Below, in pieces: positions 39,606 to 50,801 of a DNA stretch of 64,000 nucleotides. Each line of letters starts with the position of its first letter. Position 1 is the first letter of the stretch. The notes under the pieces are model-generated. The model had not been told where the DNA came from and ran no database searches. It was given only the letters and a program-made list of their open reading frames with translations. Position numbers and translations under genes: made by a program. Where the stretch lies: contig NZ_FOUA01000001.1 in the NCBI RefSeq assembly GCF_900114735.1, positions 62,001 through 126,000 on the forward strand, written 5' to 3'. The DNA comes from Halopseudomonas bauzanensis. Its GTDB lineage: Bacteria > Pseudomonadota > Gammaproteobacteria > Pseudomonadales > Pseudomonadaceae.

Positions 39606-40340
39606 ATGCAGATATACGGCCACCGGGGCGCCCGCGGCGAAGCCCCGGAAAATACCCTGCCGAGCTTTCACAAAGCCCTGGAAGCCGGCGTCAGACGGGT
39701 CGAACTCGACCTGCACCTGTCTTCCGATCATCAATTGATGGTCATTCATGACCCCACGCTCAAGCGCACTACCGGCATCAAGGGCAAGATTGCAGCCCAC
39801 ACTGCCGCCGAGCTGACCCGCCTGGATGCCCGGCTCGGGCTGGCCGGCTGGAACGAGCACTGCGCCATCCCCACCCTGGAGCAACTGTTTCACAGCTGCC
39901 CCGAATTCGAGCATTACCAGCTGGAGGTCAAGAGTGGCTCGGCCGCGCAATCGCGGCGGGTAATGAATGCGGTCATGCCGTTGGTGGAGCAATTCGGCCT
40001 GCGCGAAAAGGTGGTGATCACCTCATCCAGTCGCACCCTGCTGCGCTACGTCCAGCAGAACGGCGGCGAACTGTCCACCGGGCTGGTCGAGGAATATGGC
40101 TTTCTGGATCCCGTGAAAAGCGCGCTGAGATATCAGTGCCGCTTTCTGGTATTGAACTGGAAACTCTGCACCCCTGCCCGGATTGCCCAGGCCCAACGCC
40201 AGGGACTGCATGTCTCGGTGTGGACCGTGAACGATCCGCAGTTGATGCTGAGATTGCGGGACATGGGTGTCGATAGCCTGATAACCGATGTACCACATCT
40301 GGCCGTGAGGGTTCTGGGTGGTACCGGCGAAACTCATTGA
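39606..40340 (+). CDS. Glycerophosphodiester phosphodiesterase
   Basis: TIM-barrel GDPD-family enzyme, 244 residues, cleaving glycerophosphodiesters to glycerol-3-phosphate and an alcohol. Catalytic marks are YGHRGARGEAPENT at the N-terminus, then RRVELDLHLSSD and VIHDPTLKRTT. There is no signal peptide, so it is cytosolic (UgpQ-like) rather than GlpQ-like. The ATG at 39606 is chosen over an in-frame TTG 12 bases upstream. It converges with sthA. Confidence 0.92.
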   Translation: MQIYGHRGARGEAPENTLPSFHKALEAGVRRVELDLHLSSDHQLMVIHDPTLKRTTGIKGKIAAHTAAELTRLDARLGLAGWNEHCAIPTLEQLFHSCPEFEHYQLEVKSGSAAQSRRVMNAVMPLVEQFGLREKVVITSSSRTLLRYVQQNGGELSTGLVEEYGFLDPVKSALRYQCRFLVLNWKLCTPARIAQAQRQGLHVSVWTVNDPQLMLRLRDMGVDSLITDVPHLAVRVLGGTGETH

Positions 40341-40361
40341 GCCCGCCGGCCACCCAGACAT

Positions 40362-41759
40362 TCAGAACAGCCGACCGAGGCCATCCAGTGCAGCAACCCG
40401 GTAGGCTTCGGCCATGGTCGGGTAGTTGAAGGTGGTATTGACGAAGTACTTGATGGTATTCGCCTCCCCTTCCTGGTTCATGATGGCCTGACCGATATGC
40501 ACGATCTCGGAAGCCTGGTCACCGAAGCAGTGGATGCCCAGCACCTGTAGCGTGTCACGATGGAACAGGATCTTCAGCATACCCACCGGCTCACAGCTGA
40601 TCTGCGCCCGCGCCATGCTCTTGAAGAAGGCCTGGCCTACCTCGTAGGGCACCTTTTCGCTGGTCAGCTCGCGCTCGGTCTTACCCAGGGAACTGATCTC
40701 GGGAATGGTGTAGATGCCGGTCGGCACGTCATCGACGAAGCGCCAGCTGTCATTCTCGACGATATTGCCCGCTGCCGAGCGGCCCTGGTCGAAGGCCGCG
40801 CTAGCCAGGCTCGGCCAGCCGATTACGTCCCCGGCTGCATAAACATTGGGTACGTCGGTGCGATAGTTCTCGTCCACCAGCACCTGGCCACGACTGTTGG
40901 GTTTGAGGCCGATATTCTCCAGCCCCAGGCCATCGGTGTTGCCCGAGCGGCCGTTGCACCAGAGCAGCGCATCTCCCCTGATTTTCTTGCCCGATTTCAG
41001 GTGCAGCACTACCCCGCCGCCATCCAGGCCCTCGATCTTCTCATACTCCTCGTTGTGCCGGATGAGCGCCATGCTATTGCGCAGGTGGTAGCTCAGCGCA
41101 TCGGAGATCTCGTCATCCAGAAAACTCAGCAGTCGGTCGCGGTTGTGGATCAGATCCACCTTGACGCCCAGCCCGCAGAAGATGGAAGCGTATTCGCAGC
41201 CAATGACGCCCGCACCATAGATAATCAGCGTGCGCGGTGTGTGGTTGAGCTGCAGGATGGTGTCGCTGTCATAGATCCGCGGATGGTTGAAATTGACGTC
41301 CGCCGGACGATACGGGCGAGAACCCGTGGCGATGATGATCTCCTGGGCGACCAGTCGATCCACCGCCCCTTCGGCGTTCACCAGTTCGATGGTATGGGCA
41401 TCGGCGAAACTGCCCTTGCCGAAAAACAGATCGATACGGTTGCGCGCATAGTAGCTGTTGCGCGAACGCACCTGGCGGGCGATGACTTTCTCTGCACTTT
41501 TGAGCACATCAGGGAAGGAGAAATCCCGTGGCTCGCCGACCACACGGAAGATCGGGTTGGTGTTGAACTGAATGATCTGCTTGACCGAGTAGCGCAGCGC
41601 CTTGGATGGAATGGTGCCCAGGTGGACGCAGTTACCGCCCACCATGTTGCGTTCCTCGACCACCGCTACCCGGCGCCCATTCTTCGCCGCGTTAACCGCA
41701 GCGCCCTCACCCGCCGGGCCTGCACCCAGTACCACTACATCATAGTTATAAACAGCCAT
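40362..41759 (-). CDS. sthA: Soluble pyridine nucleotide transhydrogenase
   Basis: FAD flavoprotein that moves hydride between NADPH and NAD+. 465 residues; FAD motif [10 protein letters not shown] (12-21). In the disulfide-reductase position the second Cys is replaced: Cys44 is kept but residue 49 is Thr ([14 protein letters not shown]), the hallmark of SthA versus lipoamide dehydrogenase. The C-terminal dimer domain is present. Single gene, 47 bases after nqrM. Confidence 0.95.
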   Translation of the reverse strand: MAVYNYDVVVLGAGPAGEGAAVNAAKNGRRVAVVEERNMVGGNCVHLGTIPSKALRYSVKQIIQFNTNPIFRVVGEPRDFSFPDVLKSAEKVIARQVRSRNSYYARNRIDLFFGKGSFADAHTIELVNAEGAVDRLVAQEIIIATGSRPYRPADVNFNHPRIYDSDTILQLNHTPRTLIIYGAGVIGCEYASIFCGLGVKVDLIHNRDRLLSFLDDEISDALSYHLRNSMALIRHNEEYEKIEGLDGGGVVLHLKSGKKIRGDALLWCNGRSGNTDGLGLENIGLKPNSRGQVLVDENYRTDVPNVYAAGDVIGWPSLASAAFDQGRSAAGNIVENDSWRFVDDVPTGIYTIPEISSLGKTERELTSEKVPYEVGQAFFKSMARAQISCEPVGMLKILFHRDTLQVLGIHCFGDQASEIVHIGQAIMNQEGEANTIKYFVNTTFNYPTMAEAYRVAALDGLGRLF

Positions 41760-41806
41760 TCAATTTCGGTCCTGTAACAATAGGAATATATCCGCGCAGC
41801 GTATCC

Positions 41807-42040
41807 TCAATCCTTGCGAGTGGCGTCGTAGCCAAGCGCCGCGCTCTTGGTCGAACCGGTGTCCTGACGCGACTCCTCACATCTGTTGGGGTTGCCACCA
41901 CAGATGCCGCAGCTCTTGTCCAGGCCAGTCGCCCCGATGCCGCCACAGGAACCGGCGATCGGCTTGCGACCCATCATGACGCCAACGGCCATGCCGGCGA
42001 CGCAAAGCAGCATCACCACAAAAGCCAGTAACCAAACCAT
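41807..42040 (-). CDS. nqrM: NqrM, Na+-NQR maturation factor
   Basis: A 77-residue protein with one N-terminal membrane helix (about 2-22) and four cysteines, Cys32, 44, 47 and 54, in the CGGIGATGLDKSCGICGG pattern of NqrM. NqrM delivers iron for the cluster between NqrD and NqrE. It lies three bases after apbE at the end of the nqr operon, the usual place. Confidence 0.93.
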   Translation of the reverse strand: MVWLLAFVVMLLCVAGMAVGVMMGRKPIAGSCGGIGATGLDKSCGICGGNPNRCEESRQDTGSTKSAALGYDATRKD

Positions 42041-42043
42041 GAT

Positions 42044-43063
42044 TTACTCCTTGCTCTGTTGCAGAGCGATGAATTGGGGTGTGCTTCGGGAAACGAAGCC
42101 ATCCCCTTGGCGAATGACAAACAACGCCGGCAGCTCATGCTCGATCGCATATTCCCAACCCAGCTTCGAGCCCTTGACCAACAGGACAGTAGACAAGCCA
42201 TCGGCCCAGGCGGCGGAGGGATGTAGAACCGTCACTGCTGCCAGGTCGTGCATTACCGGCCGACCGGTGACCGGATCGAAGGTGTGCGAGTAGCGTTGGC
42301 CTTCGTGTTCGAAATAGTTTCGGTAATCACCTGAGGTAGAAACGCCCAGCCCGCGCAACGGCAAAATCAACTGCGCTATCCGGCTGTCATCCCGCGGCTC
42401 TTCCACGGCAATGCGCCACGGCCGACCACCTGGCTTATGACCATCGGCTTTCAACTCGCCGGTCAACTCCACCATATAATCTTGGATGCCCATGCTCGCC
42501 AGGTGTTCCACCACCTCGTCGACCATGTAACCGGCGGCAATACCGCTGATGTCCAGTTGCAAGGCGACATCCTTGCACAATTGCCCATCGCGGATGTGCA
42601 GGTACTGGTGGCCGGTATGCGCCATGGCGGCAGCCAGTTGCTGGTCATCCGGCACGTTCTGCCCACCATCACCGTGGAATCCCCACAGCGCCAGTAGCGG
42701 GTCCAGTGTCAGGTCGAAGCTGCCGTCACCGTCCCGATGCAGCTGCTGCGCCAGTTCCACAATCTCCAGTATCGATTGCGGCATAGCCTGGCAGGTACCA
42801 GCGGGTGCGGCATTGAAACGGGACATCTCCGAGTTGGGCCGCCAGGTGGAAGCTGCTTCTTCGAACGTTTCCAGCAACTGATCGACCGAGGCCTTGACCT
42901 CGGTCGCGGCTGGTGACTGCTCGGAACCGACCCACTTGATTGAATAGGTGCTGCCCATGGTTGAGCCGTAAATCTCGGAAACCGGCTCGGCAGAATTGAA
43001 ACAGCCCGTCAGGGCTGCTGCCAAAGCAGCAACACTGACGGGCCAAACAAGGCGACTTAACAT
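42044..43063 (-). CDS. apbE: FAD:protein FMN transferase (ApbE)
   Basis: Flavinylates NqrB and NqrC by transferring FMN from FAD to threonine. 339 residues; a lipoprotein signal ends at Cys21 (ALTGC), then the ApbE domain starts with MGSTYSIKW, followed by SGIAAGYMVDEV and the FMN-binding/metal segment near ADGLSTVLLVKG. Start at 43063 is chosen because the longer frame would lie inside nqrF and lacks a proper signal; its ATG precedes the nqrF stop by one base gap. Confidence 0.93.
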   Translation of the reverse strand: MLSRLVWPVSVAALAAALTGCFNSAEPVSEIYGSTMGSTYSIKWVGSEQSPAATEVKASVDQLLETFEEAASTWRPNSEMSRFNAAPAGTCQAMPQSILEIVELAQQLHRDGDGSFDLTLDPLLALWGFHGDGGQNVPDDQQLAAAMAHTGHQYLHIRDGQLCKDVALQLDISGIAAGYMVDEVVEHLASMGIQDYMVELTGELKADGHKPGGRPWRIAVEEPRDDSRIAQLILPLRGLGVSTSGDYRNYFEHEGQRYSHTFDPVTGRPVMHDLAAVTVLHPSAAWADGLSTVLLVKGSKLGWEYAIEHELPALFVIRQGDGFVSRSTPQFIALQQSKE

Positions 43064-43064
43064 G

Positions 43065-44288
43065 CTAACCGCCAAAGTCATCGAGCAGGATATTCTCAGG
43101 TTCCACACCGAGATCTTCCAGCATCTTGATGACCGACGCGTTCATCATGGGCGGCCCGCACATGTAGAACTCACAGTCCTCCGGCGCCGGGTGATCCTTG
43201 AGGTAATTGTCGTACAGGACGTTGTGAATGAACCCGGTAGGGCCTTCCCAGTTATCCTCGGGCAGTGCATCGGACAATGCCAGGTGCCACTCGAAGTTCT
43301 CGTGCTCGGCAGCCAACTTGTCATATTCGTCAACATAGAAGGCTTCGCGCAATGAGCGAGCACCGTACCAGAAGGATATCTTGCGCTTGGTCTTGATGCG
43401 CAGCAGCTGGTCCATGATGTGCGAACGCATCGGCGCCATGCCGGCACCGCCGCCAACGAAGACCATTTCGGCATCGGTATCCTTGGCGAAGAATTCACCG
43501 AAGGGACCGTAAACCGTGATCTTGTCACCCGGCTTCAGAGCGAACACATAGGACGACATCTGACCTGGGGGTACATCGTCACGGCCGGGTGGCGGCGACG
43601 CCACGCGGATGTTGAACTTGACGATGCCCTTTTCTTCCGGGTAGTTGGCCATGGAGTAGGCGCGGATGACGGTCTCGTCCACCTTGGATACATAGCGCCA
43701 CTGGTCGAACTTGTCCCAGTCGCCCCGGAATTCCGGCTGGATATCGAAGTCCTTGTAGTTCACCGTATGCGGCGGACACTCCAGCTGTACATAGCCACCA
43801 GCGCGGAAGTTGACGTTCTCACCTTCCGGCAGACGCAAGGTCAACTCCTTGATGAAGGTGGCCACGTTCGGGTTGGACTCAACCACACATTCCCACTTCT
43901 TGACCCCGAAAATCTCTTCCGGAATCTCGATTTTCATATCCTGCTTGACCGGGGTCTGGCAGGACAGACGCCAGCCTTCCTTGGCCTCACGCCGCGTGAA
44001 GTGAGACTCCTCGGTCGGCAGCATTTCACCACCTCCCGTCTCCACCACGCACTTGCACTGGGCACAGGTACCACCACCACCACAGGCCGACGACAGGAAG
44101 ATGCCATTGGACGCAAGAGTCCCCAGCAGCCTGTCACCCGCCGGCACCGTAATGGTGCGCTCGCCGTTGATCTCGATGCTCACATCGCCACTGCTCACCA
44201 GCTTGGAACGGGCGATGAGAATCACCACCACCAGCACCAGCACGATGGCTGTGAACATGCCGATGGCGAGAAAAATTTCGTAGTTCAT
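43065..44288 (-). CDS. nqrF: Na+-NQR subunit F, NADH dehydrogenase
   Basis: Electron-entry subunit of the Na+-pumping NADH:quinone reductase. 407 residues: one N-terminal helix (about 4-26), a 2Fe-2S ferredoxin domain with Cys69, Cys75, Cys78 and Cys110, then FAD (RAYSMANYP) and NADH-binding domains ([16 protein letters not shown]). Confidence 0.96.
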   Translation of the reverse strand: MNYEIFLAIGMFTAIVLVLVVVILIARSKLVSSGDVSIEINGERTITVPAGDRLLGTLASNGIFLSSACGGGGTCAQCKCVVETGGGEMLPTEESHFTRREAKEGWRLSCQTPVKQDMKIEIPEEIFGVKKWECVVESNPNVATFIKELTLRLPEGENVNFRAGGYVQLECPPHTVNYKDFDIQPEFRGDWDKFDQWRYVSKVDETVIRAYSMANYPEEKGIVKFNIRVASPPPGRDDVPPGQMSSYVFALKPGDKITVYGPFGEFFAKDTDAEMVFVGGGAGMAPMRSHIMDQLLRIKTKRKISFWYGARSLREAFYVDEYDKLAAEHENFEWHLALSDALPEDNWEGPTGFIHNVLYDNYLKDHPAPEDCEFYMCGPPMMNASVIKMLEDLGVEPENILLDDFGG

Positions 44289-44303
44289 CTGCTCACTCCA
44301 TCC

Positions 44304-44912
44304 TTACAGCTGTACGCCAGAGAAAGACATGAAGCCCAGCGACATCAGTCCAATTGTAATGAAGGTGATGCCCAGGCCTTGCAGCCCATCGGGAACGTCG
44401 CTGTACTTGAGCTTCTCGCGGATCGCCGCCAACAGCGCGATCGCCAGAGCCCAGGACGTGCCGGAAGCGAAGCCATAAACCACACTCTCGGACAGGTTGT
44501 AGTCCCGCTCGACCATGAACAGCGTGCCGCCCATGATGGCGCAGTTCACCGTGATCAGCGGCAGGAACACACCCAGCGCGTTGTAGAGCGCAGGCACGAA
44601 CTTGTCCAGCAGCATCTCAAGAATCTGCACGATAGCCGCGATCACACCGATGTAACTCAGCAGCCCGAGGAAGCTGAGGTCCACGTCGGGCAGACCGGCC
44701 CAGGCCAGCGCCCCATCCTTGAGCAGATAGGTATAGATCAGGTTGTTCGCCGGTACGGTGATGCCTTGCACCACGATGACCGCAATACCCAGACCGATAG
44801 CCGTTTCTACCTTCTTGGAAATGGCAATGAAGGTACACATGCCGAGAAAGAACGCCAGCGCCATGTTCTCCACGAACACGGCTTTGACGAACAGGCTGAT
44901 GTAATGCTCCAT
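44304..44912 (-). CDS. nqrE: Na+-NQR subunit E
   Basis: Polytopic membrane subunit, 202 residues with about six helices. Works with NqrD in the inverted-repeat fold that holds a membrane iron centre. Conserved [16 protein letters not shown] and the NCAIMGG segment carrying a cysteine ligand are visible. Shares one base with the nqrD stop. Confidence 0.95.
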   Translation of the reverse strand: MEHYISLFVKAVFVENMALAFFLGMCTFIAISKKVETAIGLGIAVIVVQGITVPANNLIYTYLLKDGALAWAGLPDVDLSFLGLLSYIGVIAAIVQILEMLLDKFVPALYNALGVFLPLITVNCAIMGGTLFMVERDYNLSESVVYGFASGTSWALAIALLAAIREKLKYSDVPDGLQGLGITFITIGLMSLGFMSFSGVQL

Positions 44913-45580
44913 TAGTATGCCTCCTGCTTGGAAACCTGCGGGGCCATGCGGAAGTCAGGTGCTTCTACCTGCTCCTTCTTCCATACTCGTATGGCCCAGA
45001 TGAACAGACCAATCAGGAAGAACGCGGACGGGGGCAGCAGCAGCATGCCGTTGGGCAGATACCAGCCGCCATCATTGATGGACTGGAAAACGGTATAGCC
45101 CATCAGTTTGCCTGCACCAAACAGCTCACGCACGATACCCAGGCCGATCAGCATGATGCTGTAGCCAAGACCATTGCCGATGCCGTCGAAGAATGACAAC
45201 ACCGGGGGATTCTGCATGGCAAAGGCTTCTGCGCGGCCCATCACGATACAGTTGGTGATGATCAGGCCCACGAATACCGACAGCTGTTTGGACAGCGAAT
45301 AGGCATAGGCCTTGAGCACCTGATCCACCAGGATTACCAGCGACGCGATGATCACCATCTGCACGATCATGCGAATCGAGCTGGGGATCTGGCTGCGGAT
45401 CAGCGAGATGAACAGGTTGGAGAACCCGCACACCAGGGTCAGAGCAATACTCATCACCAGCGCGGTATTGAGGTTCGAGGTAACCGCCAGGGCTGAACAG
45501 ATCCCGAGCATCTGCAAACCGATGGGGTTGTTATTGAAGACCGGGTCCAACAGGACCTGTTTGATTGTCGGCTGTGACAT
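44912..45580 (-). CDS. nqrD: Na+-NQR subunit D
   Basis: Polytopic membrane subunit, 222 residues with about six helices, homologous to NqrE. It shows [19 protein letters not shown] and the [12 protein letters not shown] segment with its cysteine. The ATG at 45580 is preferred over an in-frame TTG two codons upstream that overlaps the nqrC stop. Confidence 0.95.
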   Translation of the reverse strand: MSQPTIKQVLLDPVFNNNPIGLQMLGICSALAVTSNLNTALVMSIALTLVCGFSNLFISLIRSQIPSSIRMIVQMVIIASLVILVDQVLKAYAYSLSKQLSVFVGLIITNCIVMGRAEAFAMQNPPVLSFFDGIGNGLGYSIMLIGLGIVRELFGAGKLMGYTVFQSINDGGWYLPNGMLLLPPSAFFLIGLFIWAIRVWKKEQVEAPDFRMAPQVSKQEAY

Positions 45581-45582
45581 GA

Positions 45583-46374
45583 TCAAGCCTCCCCTGCGCG
45601 CAGGTTATCAATAAAGGATCCGAAGCCGTTCTCGCCCAGCCAGTAGTTCAACAGATTGTTGACCCCATTGGCTGTCAGCGTGGCCCCGGCCAGACCATCA
45701 ACCTGATGATCTGCATTAGGACTGGCAGCATCGACGTTGCCCTTGATGACGCGAATGGCCAGCTGGCCGTCGTCATTGAAGACTTCCTTGCCAGGCCACA
45801 ATCCGCGCCAGTTGGGGTTATCTACTTCTCCCCCCAGACCGGGCGTTTCGGCATGTTGATAGAAACCGAAGCCCTGGACCGTGTTCAGATCACCCTGCAG
45901 CGCCAGGAAACCATGCAGTGTTGACCACAAGCCATAGCCGCGAACCGGCAGGATCAGGGTTTCCATCTGCTGGTCAGCGCCCTCGACCACATACACCACG
46001 GTGTAATTCTCGCGGCGGTTGATCGAAGCGACATCTTCACCACCGGTCAGGTTCTTCGACAGCGCCGGGTCTTTGGCCGCCGCCAGCGGATCGAAGGTCT
46101 GTGCATCGAACTCATCGCTGAACCGTCCGCTGTCCAGATCGACCAGACGGGCGATGATACGATCGCCGAACAGGGCCTTGACTTCAGCACCGGACATGGA
46201 CGGACTGCCCAGACCGGCAATCGCCAGGATATTGCGTTGCTTGTCCAACTGGGCATTTTCGATCTGGGTCGGGCGCAGCGCCACAGCGGCACCTGCCACG
46301 AAGATCGAACAGACCAGACACACCATCAGGGCCACCACCAGCGTACGGGCGGTAGATTCTTTTTGACTAGACAT
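45583..46374 (-). CDS. nqrC: Na+-NQR subunit C
   Basis: Covalent FMN-carrying subunit. 263 residues with one N-terminal helix (about 12-32) and a periplasmic domain. The flavinylation site is Thr232 in DGLAGAT, near the C-terminus. Overlaps nqrB by eight bases. Confidence 0.95.
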   Translation of the reverse strand: MSSQKESTARTLVVALMVCLVCSIFVAGAAVALRPTQIENAQLDKQRNILAIAGLGSPSMSGAEVKALFGDRIIARLVDLDSGRFSDEFDAQTFDPLAAAKDPALSKNLTGGEDVASINRRENYTVVYVVEGADQQMETLILPVRGYGLWSTLHGFLALQGDLNTVQGFGFYQHAETPGLGGEVDNPNWRGLWPGKEVFNDDGQLAIRVIKGNVDAASPNADHQVDGLAGATLTANGVNNLLNYWLGENGFGSFIDNLRAGEA

Positions 46375-47578
46375 TGCGCGCCAGCCTCCGCTTGATATTG
46401 GCTTGAACGATGAAATGATCGATCAGCGGTGCACACAGGTTGGCGAACAGGATCGCCAGCATCATGCCTTCCGGGAAGGCCGGATTGACCACGCGGATCA
46501 ATACCACCATGACGCCAATCAGCCCACCGAAGATCCACTTGCCCATGTTGGTCATGGACGCCGATACCGGGTCGGTGGCCATGAAGATCAGGCCGAAGGC
46601 AAAGCCGCCGGTGACCATGTGCCAATACCAGGGCATGGAGAACATCGGATTGGTCTCTGAGCCAATGGCGTTGAACAGCATGCTCAGCGCGATCATGCCG
46701 ATCATTACCCCGGCGACGATCCGCCAAGAGGCGATCTTGGTCATCAGCAATACAGCACCGCCGATGAAAATGGCCAGCGTGCTGGTCTCACCAATGGAAC
46801 CATGCATGGTGCCAATGAAAGCGTCCATCCAGGTCAGGCCGCTGGTCACCACCGCATCGATACCGCCGGCACCTGCGACGCCCAGCGCCGTTGCACCGGC
46901 GAAACCGTCGACGGCAGTCCAGACTGCATCACCGGAAATCTGTGCCGGATAGGCAAAGAACAGGAAAGCGCGGCCGGTCAGTGCCGGGTTGAGGAAGTTC
47001 TTCCCGGTACCACCGAAGATTTCCTTGCCGATGACCACACCGAAGCTGATACCCAGGGCGACCTGCCACAGCGGAATGCTCGGCGGCACGATCAGCGCGA
47101 ACAGCACCGAGGTGACGAAGAACCCTTCGTTGACCTCATGTTTGCGCACGGAGGCAAAGAGCACCTCCCAGAAACCGCCAACAATAAAGGTGACAGCGTA
47201 AATCGGCAGGAACCAGGTGGCACCGTGGATGATGTTGTCCCAGATGCTGCTCGGGTCGAAGCCGGCCAGCATGCCGATAAGCGCTATGCGCCAGCCTTCC
47301 TGGGCCTCGAGCAGCTCAGGGTTGACCGCGAAGATGCTGTTGGCCTGATAGCCGACGTTCCACATGCCGAAGAACATGGCCGGGAAGGTGCACAGCCAGA
47401 CGGTAATCATCATGCGCTTGAGGTCGATGCCGTCACGCACATGGGCCGTGGTTCTGGTTACGCTGGATGGCTTGTATAGGAAGGTATCCGCCGCCTCGTA
47501 AAGGGCATACCACTTCTCGTACTTGCCGCCCTTCTCGAAATGATGCTCGATCTTGTCAAGGTAACTACGCAATCCCAT
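46367..47578 (-). CDS. nqrB: Na+-NQR subunit B
   Basis: Main membrane subunit, 403 residues with about ten helices. Binds FMN covalently at Thr230 (DGFAGAT) and riboflavin, and forms much of the Na+ path. The conserved [28 protein letters not shown] stretch (about 184-211) is intact. Three bases separate it from nqrA. Confidence 0.95.
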   Translation of the reverse strand: MGLRSYLDKIEHHFEKGGKYEKWYALYEAADTFLYKPSSVTRTTAHVRDGIDLKRMMITVWLCTFPAMFFGMWNVGYQANSIFAVNPELLEAQEGWRIALIGMLAGFDPSSIWDNIIHGATWFLPIYAVTFIVGGFWEVLFASVRKHEVNEGFFVTSVLFALIVPPSIPLWQVALGISFGVVIGKEIFGGTGKNFLNPALTGRAFLFFAYPAQISGDAVWTAVDGFAGATALGVAGAGGIDAVVTSGLTWMDAFIGTMHGSIGETSTLAIFIGGAVLLMTKIASWRIVAGVMIGMIALSMLFNAIGSETNPMFSMPWYWHMVTGGFAFGLIFMATDPVSASMTNMGKWIFGGLIGVMVVLIRVVNPAFPEGMMLAILFANLCAPLIDHFIVQANIKRRLARNV

Positions 47579-47581
47579 TGA

Positions 47582-48919
47582 TCAACCCTCCTTCTCGATG
47601 CGCGTGAGATTGTCACGCAGGATCGGGCCATATTCGTACTTGCCGGCGCAGACATAGCTGCACAGGGCCAGATCCTCTTCATCCAACTCCAGGCAGCCGA
47701 GCTTCTGGGCCATCTCGGTATCACCGACGATCAGCGACCGCAGCAATTGCGTGGGCAGGATGTCCAGCGGCATGACTTCTTCATAGTTGCCGACCGGGAT
47801 CATCGCCCGAGCACTACCATTGGTACTGGTGGTGAAGTTGAACAGCTTGGAAGGTGCCAGCTTCGAGATGAAGATATTCAGGATCGAATGCTTGTTCGCA
47901 CCGGCACGCAGATAGTGCAGTATCTCGCGCTGAGTTCCTTCCAGCAGCACCGATACCTGGAGGTGATAGCGCCCCAGATAGAGTACCGGACCACGGGCCA
48001 GACGGCCGCCCAGCACCGAGCCGGAAATGATCCGGTTGTTGCCCGGCTTCATTTCACCAGCCACCAGCTCTTCCAGGTTGGCACCGAGTACGGTGCGCAG
48101 CAGTCGTGGCCGCTCAATCTGCGGACCACCCAGCGCGACAACGCGCTCGGCTGACAGCCGGCCAGTGGTGAACAGCCGACCTACGGCTACCACGTCCTGG
48201 TAGTTGATATGCCACGCCTGCCGGCTTTCGCTGACCGGATCCAGCATGTGGATATGGGTACCCGGCAGACCAGCCGGATGCGGGCCGGCAAAACTCTCGG
48301 AGCGCACACCAGCGACATTCTCGCCAGGGATGCTCGCGCCTTCGGCCTTGCACAGCCAGACGCCAGCCAGACGGGCCAGCACTTTCAAGCCGTTTTCAAA
48401 ATCCGCACCACAGGATTGCAATACCACAGCCGGATCAGCGGACAGCGGGTGGGTATCGATAGCGGTAACGAAGATCGAACTGGGAGTCGCATCAACCGCC
48501 GGCACCTTGCTGTACGGGCGAGTCCGCAGCGCGGTCCACAGACCGGAGCGGACGAGCTGATCACGTACCGCCTGGGGATCGAGCCCTTCCAGGCTGTCGG
48601 CACCGTGGGCGCCGAAGTCAACGGCATCATCACCTTCGACATCGATCACCACCGACTGCAGTACACGCTTTTCGCCACGATTGATGGCGCTGATCACGCC
48701 ACTCGCTGGGGCGGTATAGAGTACACCGGGGTTTTTCTTGTCACTGAACAGGATCTGTCCCGCCTGCACCCGATCGCCGACCTGCACCTCCATGGTAGGT
48801 TTCATACCGTGGTAATCGAAACCTACAAGTGCAACGCTTCTGACTGGACGGGCGTCTTCAATACGTTGCTCAGGCGAGCCGGTGATTGGCAGATCCAAGC
48901 CCCGTTTGATATTTATCAT
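47582..48919 (-). CDS. nqrA: Na+-NQR subunit A
   Basis: Peripheral cytosolic subunit, 445 residues, first gene of nqrABCDEF-apbE-nqrM. The N-terminal [17 protein letters not shown] is characteristic, and an RnfC-like barrel-sandwich segment follows ([19 protein letters not shown]). The complete operon implies a primary Na+ pump and hence a sodium gradient useful in saline habitats. Confidence 0.95.
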   Translation of the reverse strand: MINIKRGLDLPITGSPEQRIEDARPVRSVALVGFDYHGMKPTMEVQVGDRVQAGQILFSDKKNPGVLYTAPASGVISAINRGEKRVLQSVVIDVEGDDAVDFGAHGADSLEGLDPQAVRDQLVRSGLWTALRTRPYSKVPAVDATPSSIFVTAIDTHPLSADPAVVLQSCGADFENGLKVLARLAGVWLCKAEGASIPGENVAGVRSESFAGPHPAGLPGTHIHMLDPVSESRQAWHINYQDVVAVGRLFTTGRLSAERVVALGGPQIERPRLLRTVLGANLEELVAGEMKPGNNRIISGSVLGGRLARGPVLYLGRYHLQVSVLLEGTQREILHYLRAGANKHSILNIFISKLAPSKLFNFTTSTNGSARAMIPVGNYEEVMPLDILPTQLLRSLIVGDTEMAQKLGCLELDEEDLALCSYVCAGKYEYGPILRDNLTRIEKEG

Positions 48920-49198
48920 ACGAATAGCCTAATCACGAAAATGGAATTGTTGGAAGGCAGTGGCAATGCGCAGAGCTGGCGATCGGCTCCGCGAAAATTG
49001 AGCAGAAACAGTCAGACAACGCGACCACGACCTCGATCAAAAAATCCTGCCAAGTATAAAGATCATGGCCAGGCAAAGCTACTCAAGGCGCGGTTTTTTA
49101 AAGCCTTCCTGTGTCAGGGTGTCGCACTCGGGCACTCCCGCTTGATACAGGTCAAGACACGCGACCCACCGCTTCCAGGCGACTGCCAAACGCCCACA
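48920..49198. other. Intergenic region before nqrA
   Basis: About 280 bases between nqrA and the gap terminator. No credible gene is seen on either strand. An AGG about eight bases before the nqrA ATG is the only ribosome-site candidate. It must hold the nqr promoter, but I could not pick a convincing -35/-10 pair. Confidence 0.5.
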
Positions 49199-49224
49199 AA
49201 AAAAGGCGCCGAAGCGCCTTTTTT
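49199..49224. terminator. Terminator after gap
   Basis: GGCGC and GCGCC form a short stem with a CGAA loop, flanked by seven A residues on one side and six T on the other, so it can act on both strands. It lies 13 bases after the gap stop. Confidence 0.9.
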
Positions 49225-49236
49225 CGTTACTGCATG

Positions 49237-50676
49237 TTATGCCGGGAAAGCCGGCGGATTAACATTCGCCATGTCTTCCAGAATCCGCACAACCTGACAG
49301 CTGTAACCGAACTCGTTGTCATACCAGACATACAGGATGACGCGGTTATCGTTACAGATGGTCGCCTCGGCATCCACCACACCCGCATGCCGGGAACCAA
49401 CGAAGTCAGTAGACACCACTTCCTGGCTGTTGGTGAAGTCGATCTGCTTATGCAGATCCGAGTGCAGGGCCATGTAACGCAGGTAATTGTTCACCTCGTC
49501 GCGGTCGGTCGACTTCTCAAGGTTCAGGTTGAGAATCGCCATCGACACGTTAGGCGTCGGCACCCGGATCGCGTTACCACTGAGCTTGCCGCCCAGCTCC
49601 GGCAGCGCCTTGGCAACCGCCTTGGCAGCGCCGGTCTCGGTGATGACCATATTCAGCGCTGCACTGCGCCCCCGACGATCGCCCTTGTGGAAGTTGTCGA
49701 TCAGGTTCTGGTCATTAGTGTACGAATGAACCGTTTCGACGTGACCATTGACGATACCGTACTTGTCATTGATCGCCTTGAGCACCGGAACGATAGCGTT
49801 GGTGGTACAGGAGGCCGCGGAAACGATCTTGTCTTCCGGCGTGATGCTCGCATGGTTGATGCCATGCACGATGTTCTTCAGATCACCCTTGCCCGGCGCA
49901 GTCAGTACCACCTGGGAAGCACCCGGGCACTTGAGGTGCTGGGACAGGCCCGCCTCGTCACGCCAGACACCGGTGTTGTCCACGATGATCGCGTCATTGA
50001 TGCCGTAGGCGGTGTAGTCGATGCTGGCCGGATCGCCGGCATAGATCACCTGGATCTGGTTGCCGTTGGCGGTCAGGGTGTTGTTCTCTTCATCGATGGT
50101 GATGGTGCCCTGGAAGGAGCCATGAACCGAGTCGCGACGCAGCAGACTGGCGCGCTTGGACAGATCATTGGTCGCGCCCTTGCGCACCACGATCGCCCGC
50201 AGACGCAGCCCGTCCCCGGCGCCGGCCTTCTCAACCATGATGCGCGCCAGCAGGCGGCCGATACGGCCAAAGCCGTAAAGCACCACATCGCGGCCCTGGC
50301 GCTTCTCACCCTTGCGACCGATAACGCTGGCCAGCTCCTTGCGCAGGAACCCGTCCAGATCACCGTTACCTTCCTGGGCGTACTTGCCCGCCAGGCGAGC
50401 CAGATCAATCGAGGCCGGACCCAGGTCCAGATCCAGCAACGCCTTGATCAGCGGAAAGGTGTCATGTACCGACAGTTCATTGTCATCAATCTGCCGGGCG
50501 AAACGGTGGGACTTGAGCAGACTGATAACGGAGCGGTTAACCAGGCCGCGGCCATAGATGGAGGTGACCACGTTGTGTTCACGGTACAAACGTCCAATCA
50601 ACGGGATCATCGCTTCAGCGGTAGCTTCGCGGTCGGTCCAGTTCTCCAGACATTGCTCGTATTGGGCTTGAGTCAC
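49237..50676 (-). CDS. gap: Glyceraldehyde-3-phosphate dehydrogenase, long form
   Basis: 479-residue GAPDH of the type found beside mfd in Pseudomonas (PA3001-like), longer than glycolytic GapA (about 330) through an N-terminal extension of about 125 residues. The Rossmann motif GFGRIGR is at 135-141 and the catalytic Cys290 in SAASCTTNA. The start codon is GTG with AAGGA upstream. Relatives of this form act mainly in gluconeogenesis; the direction here is inferred. Confidence 0.92.
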   Translation of the reverse strand: MTQAQYEQCLENWTDREATAEAMIPLIGRLYREHNVVTSIYGRGLVNRSVISLLKSHRFARQIDDNELSVHDTFPLIKALLDLDLGPASIDLARLAGKYAQEGNGDLDGFLRKELASVIGRKGEKRQGRDVVLYGFGRIGRLLARIMVEKAGAGDGLRLRAIVVRKGATNDLSKRASLLRRDSVHGSFQGTITIDEENNTLTANGNQIQVIYAGDPASIDYTAYGINDAIIVDNTGVWRDEAGLSQHLKCPGASQVVLTAPGKGDLKNIVHGINHASITPEDKIVSAASCTTNAIVPVLKAINDKYGIVNGHVETVHSYTNDQNLIDNFHKGDRRGRSAALNMVITETGAAKAVAKALPELGGKLSGNAIRVPTPNVSMAILNLNLEKSTDRDEVNNYLRYMALHSDLHKQIDFTNSQEVVSTDFVGSRHAGVVDAEATICNDNRVILYVWYDNEFGYSCQVVRILEDMANVNPPAFPA

Positions 50677-50801
50677 GGCTTTTCCTTCCAGGGTCAGGGA
50701 GCTAAAGGGCCAATATTATGAGGCTAGCTGACCGAGGAGGCAATCACCGAACGTAAAACGACCGCCCCAGCGCCCGCCGAAGCAGCCGTTTCAGCCAGCC
50801 G

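Noticed and set aside
43419-44915. 498-codon plus-strand frame opposite nqrF and nqrE
   Set aside because: His/Gln-rich composition typical of antisense reading; both nqr genes are certain.
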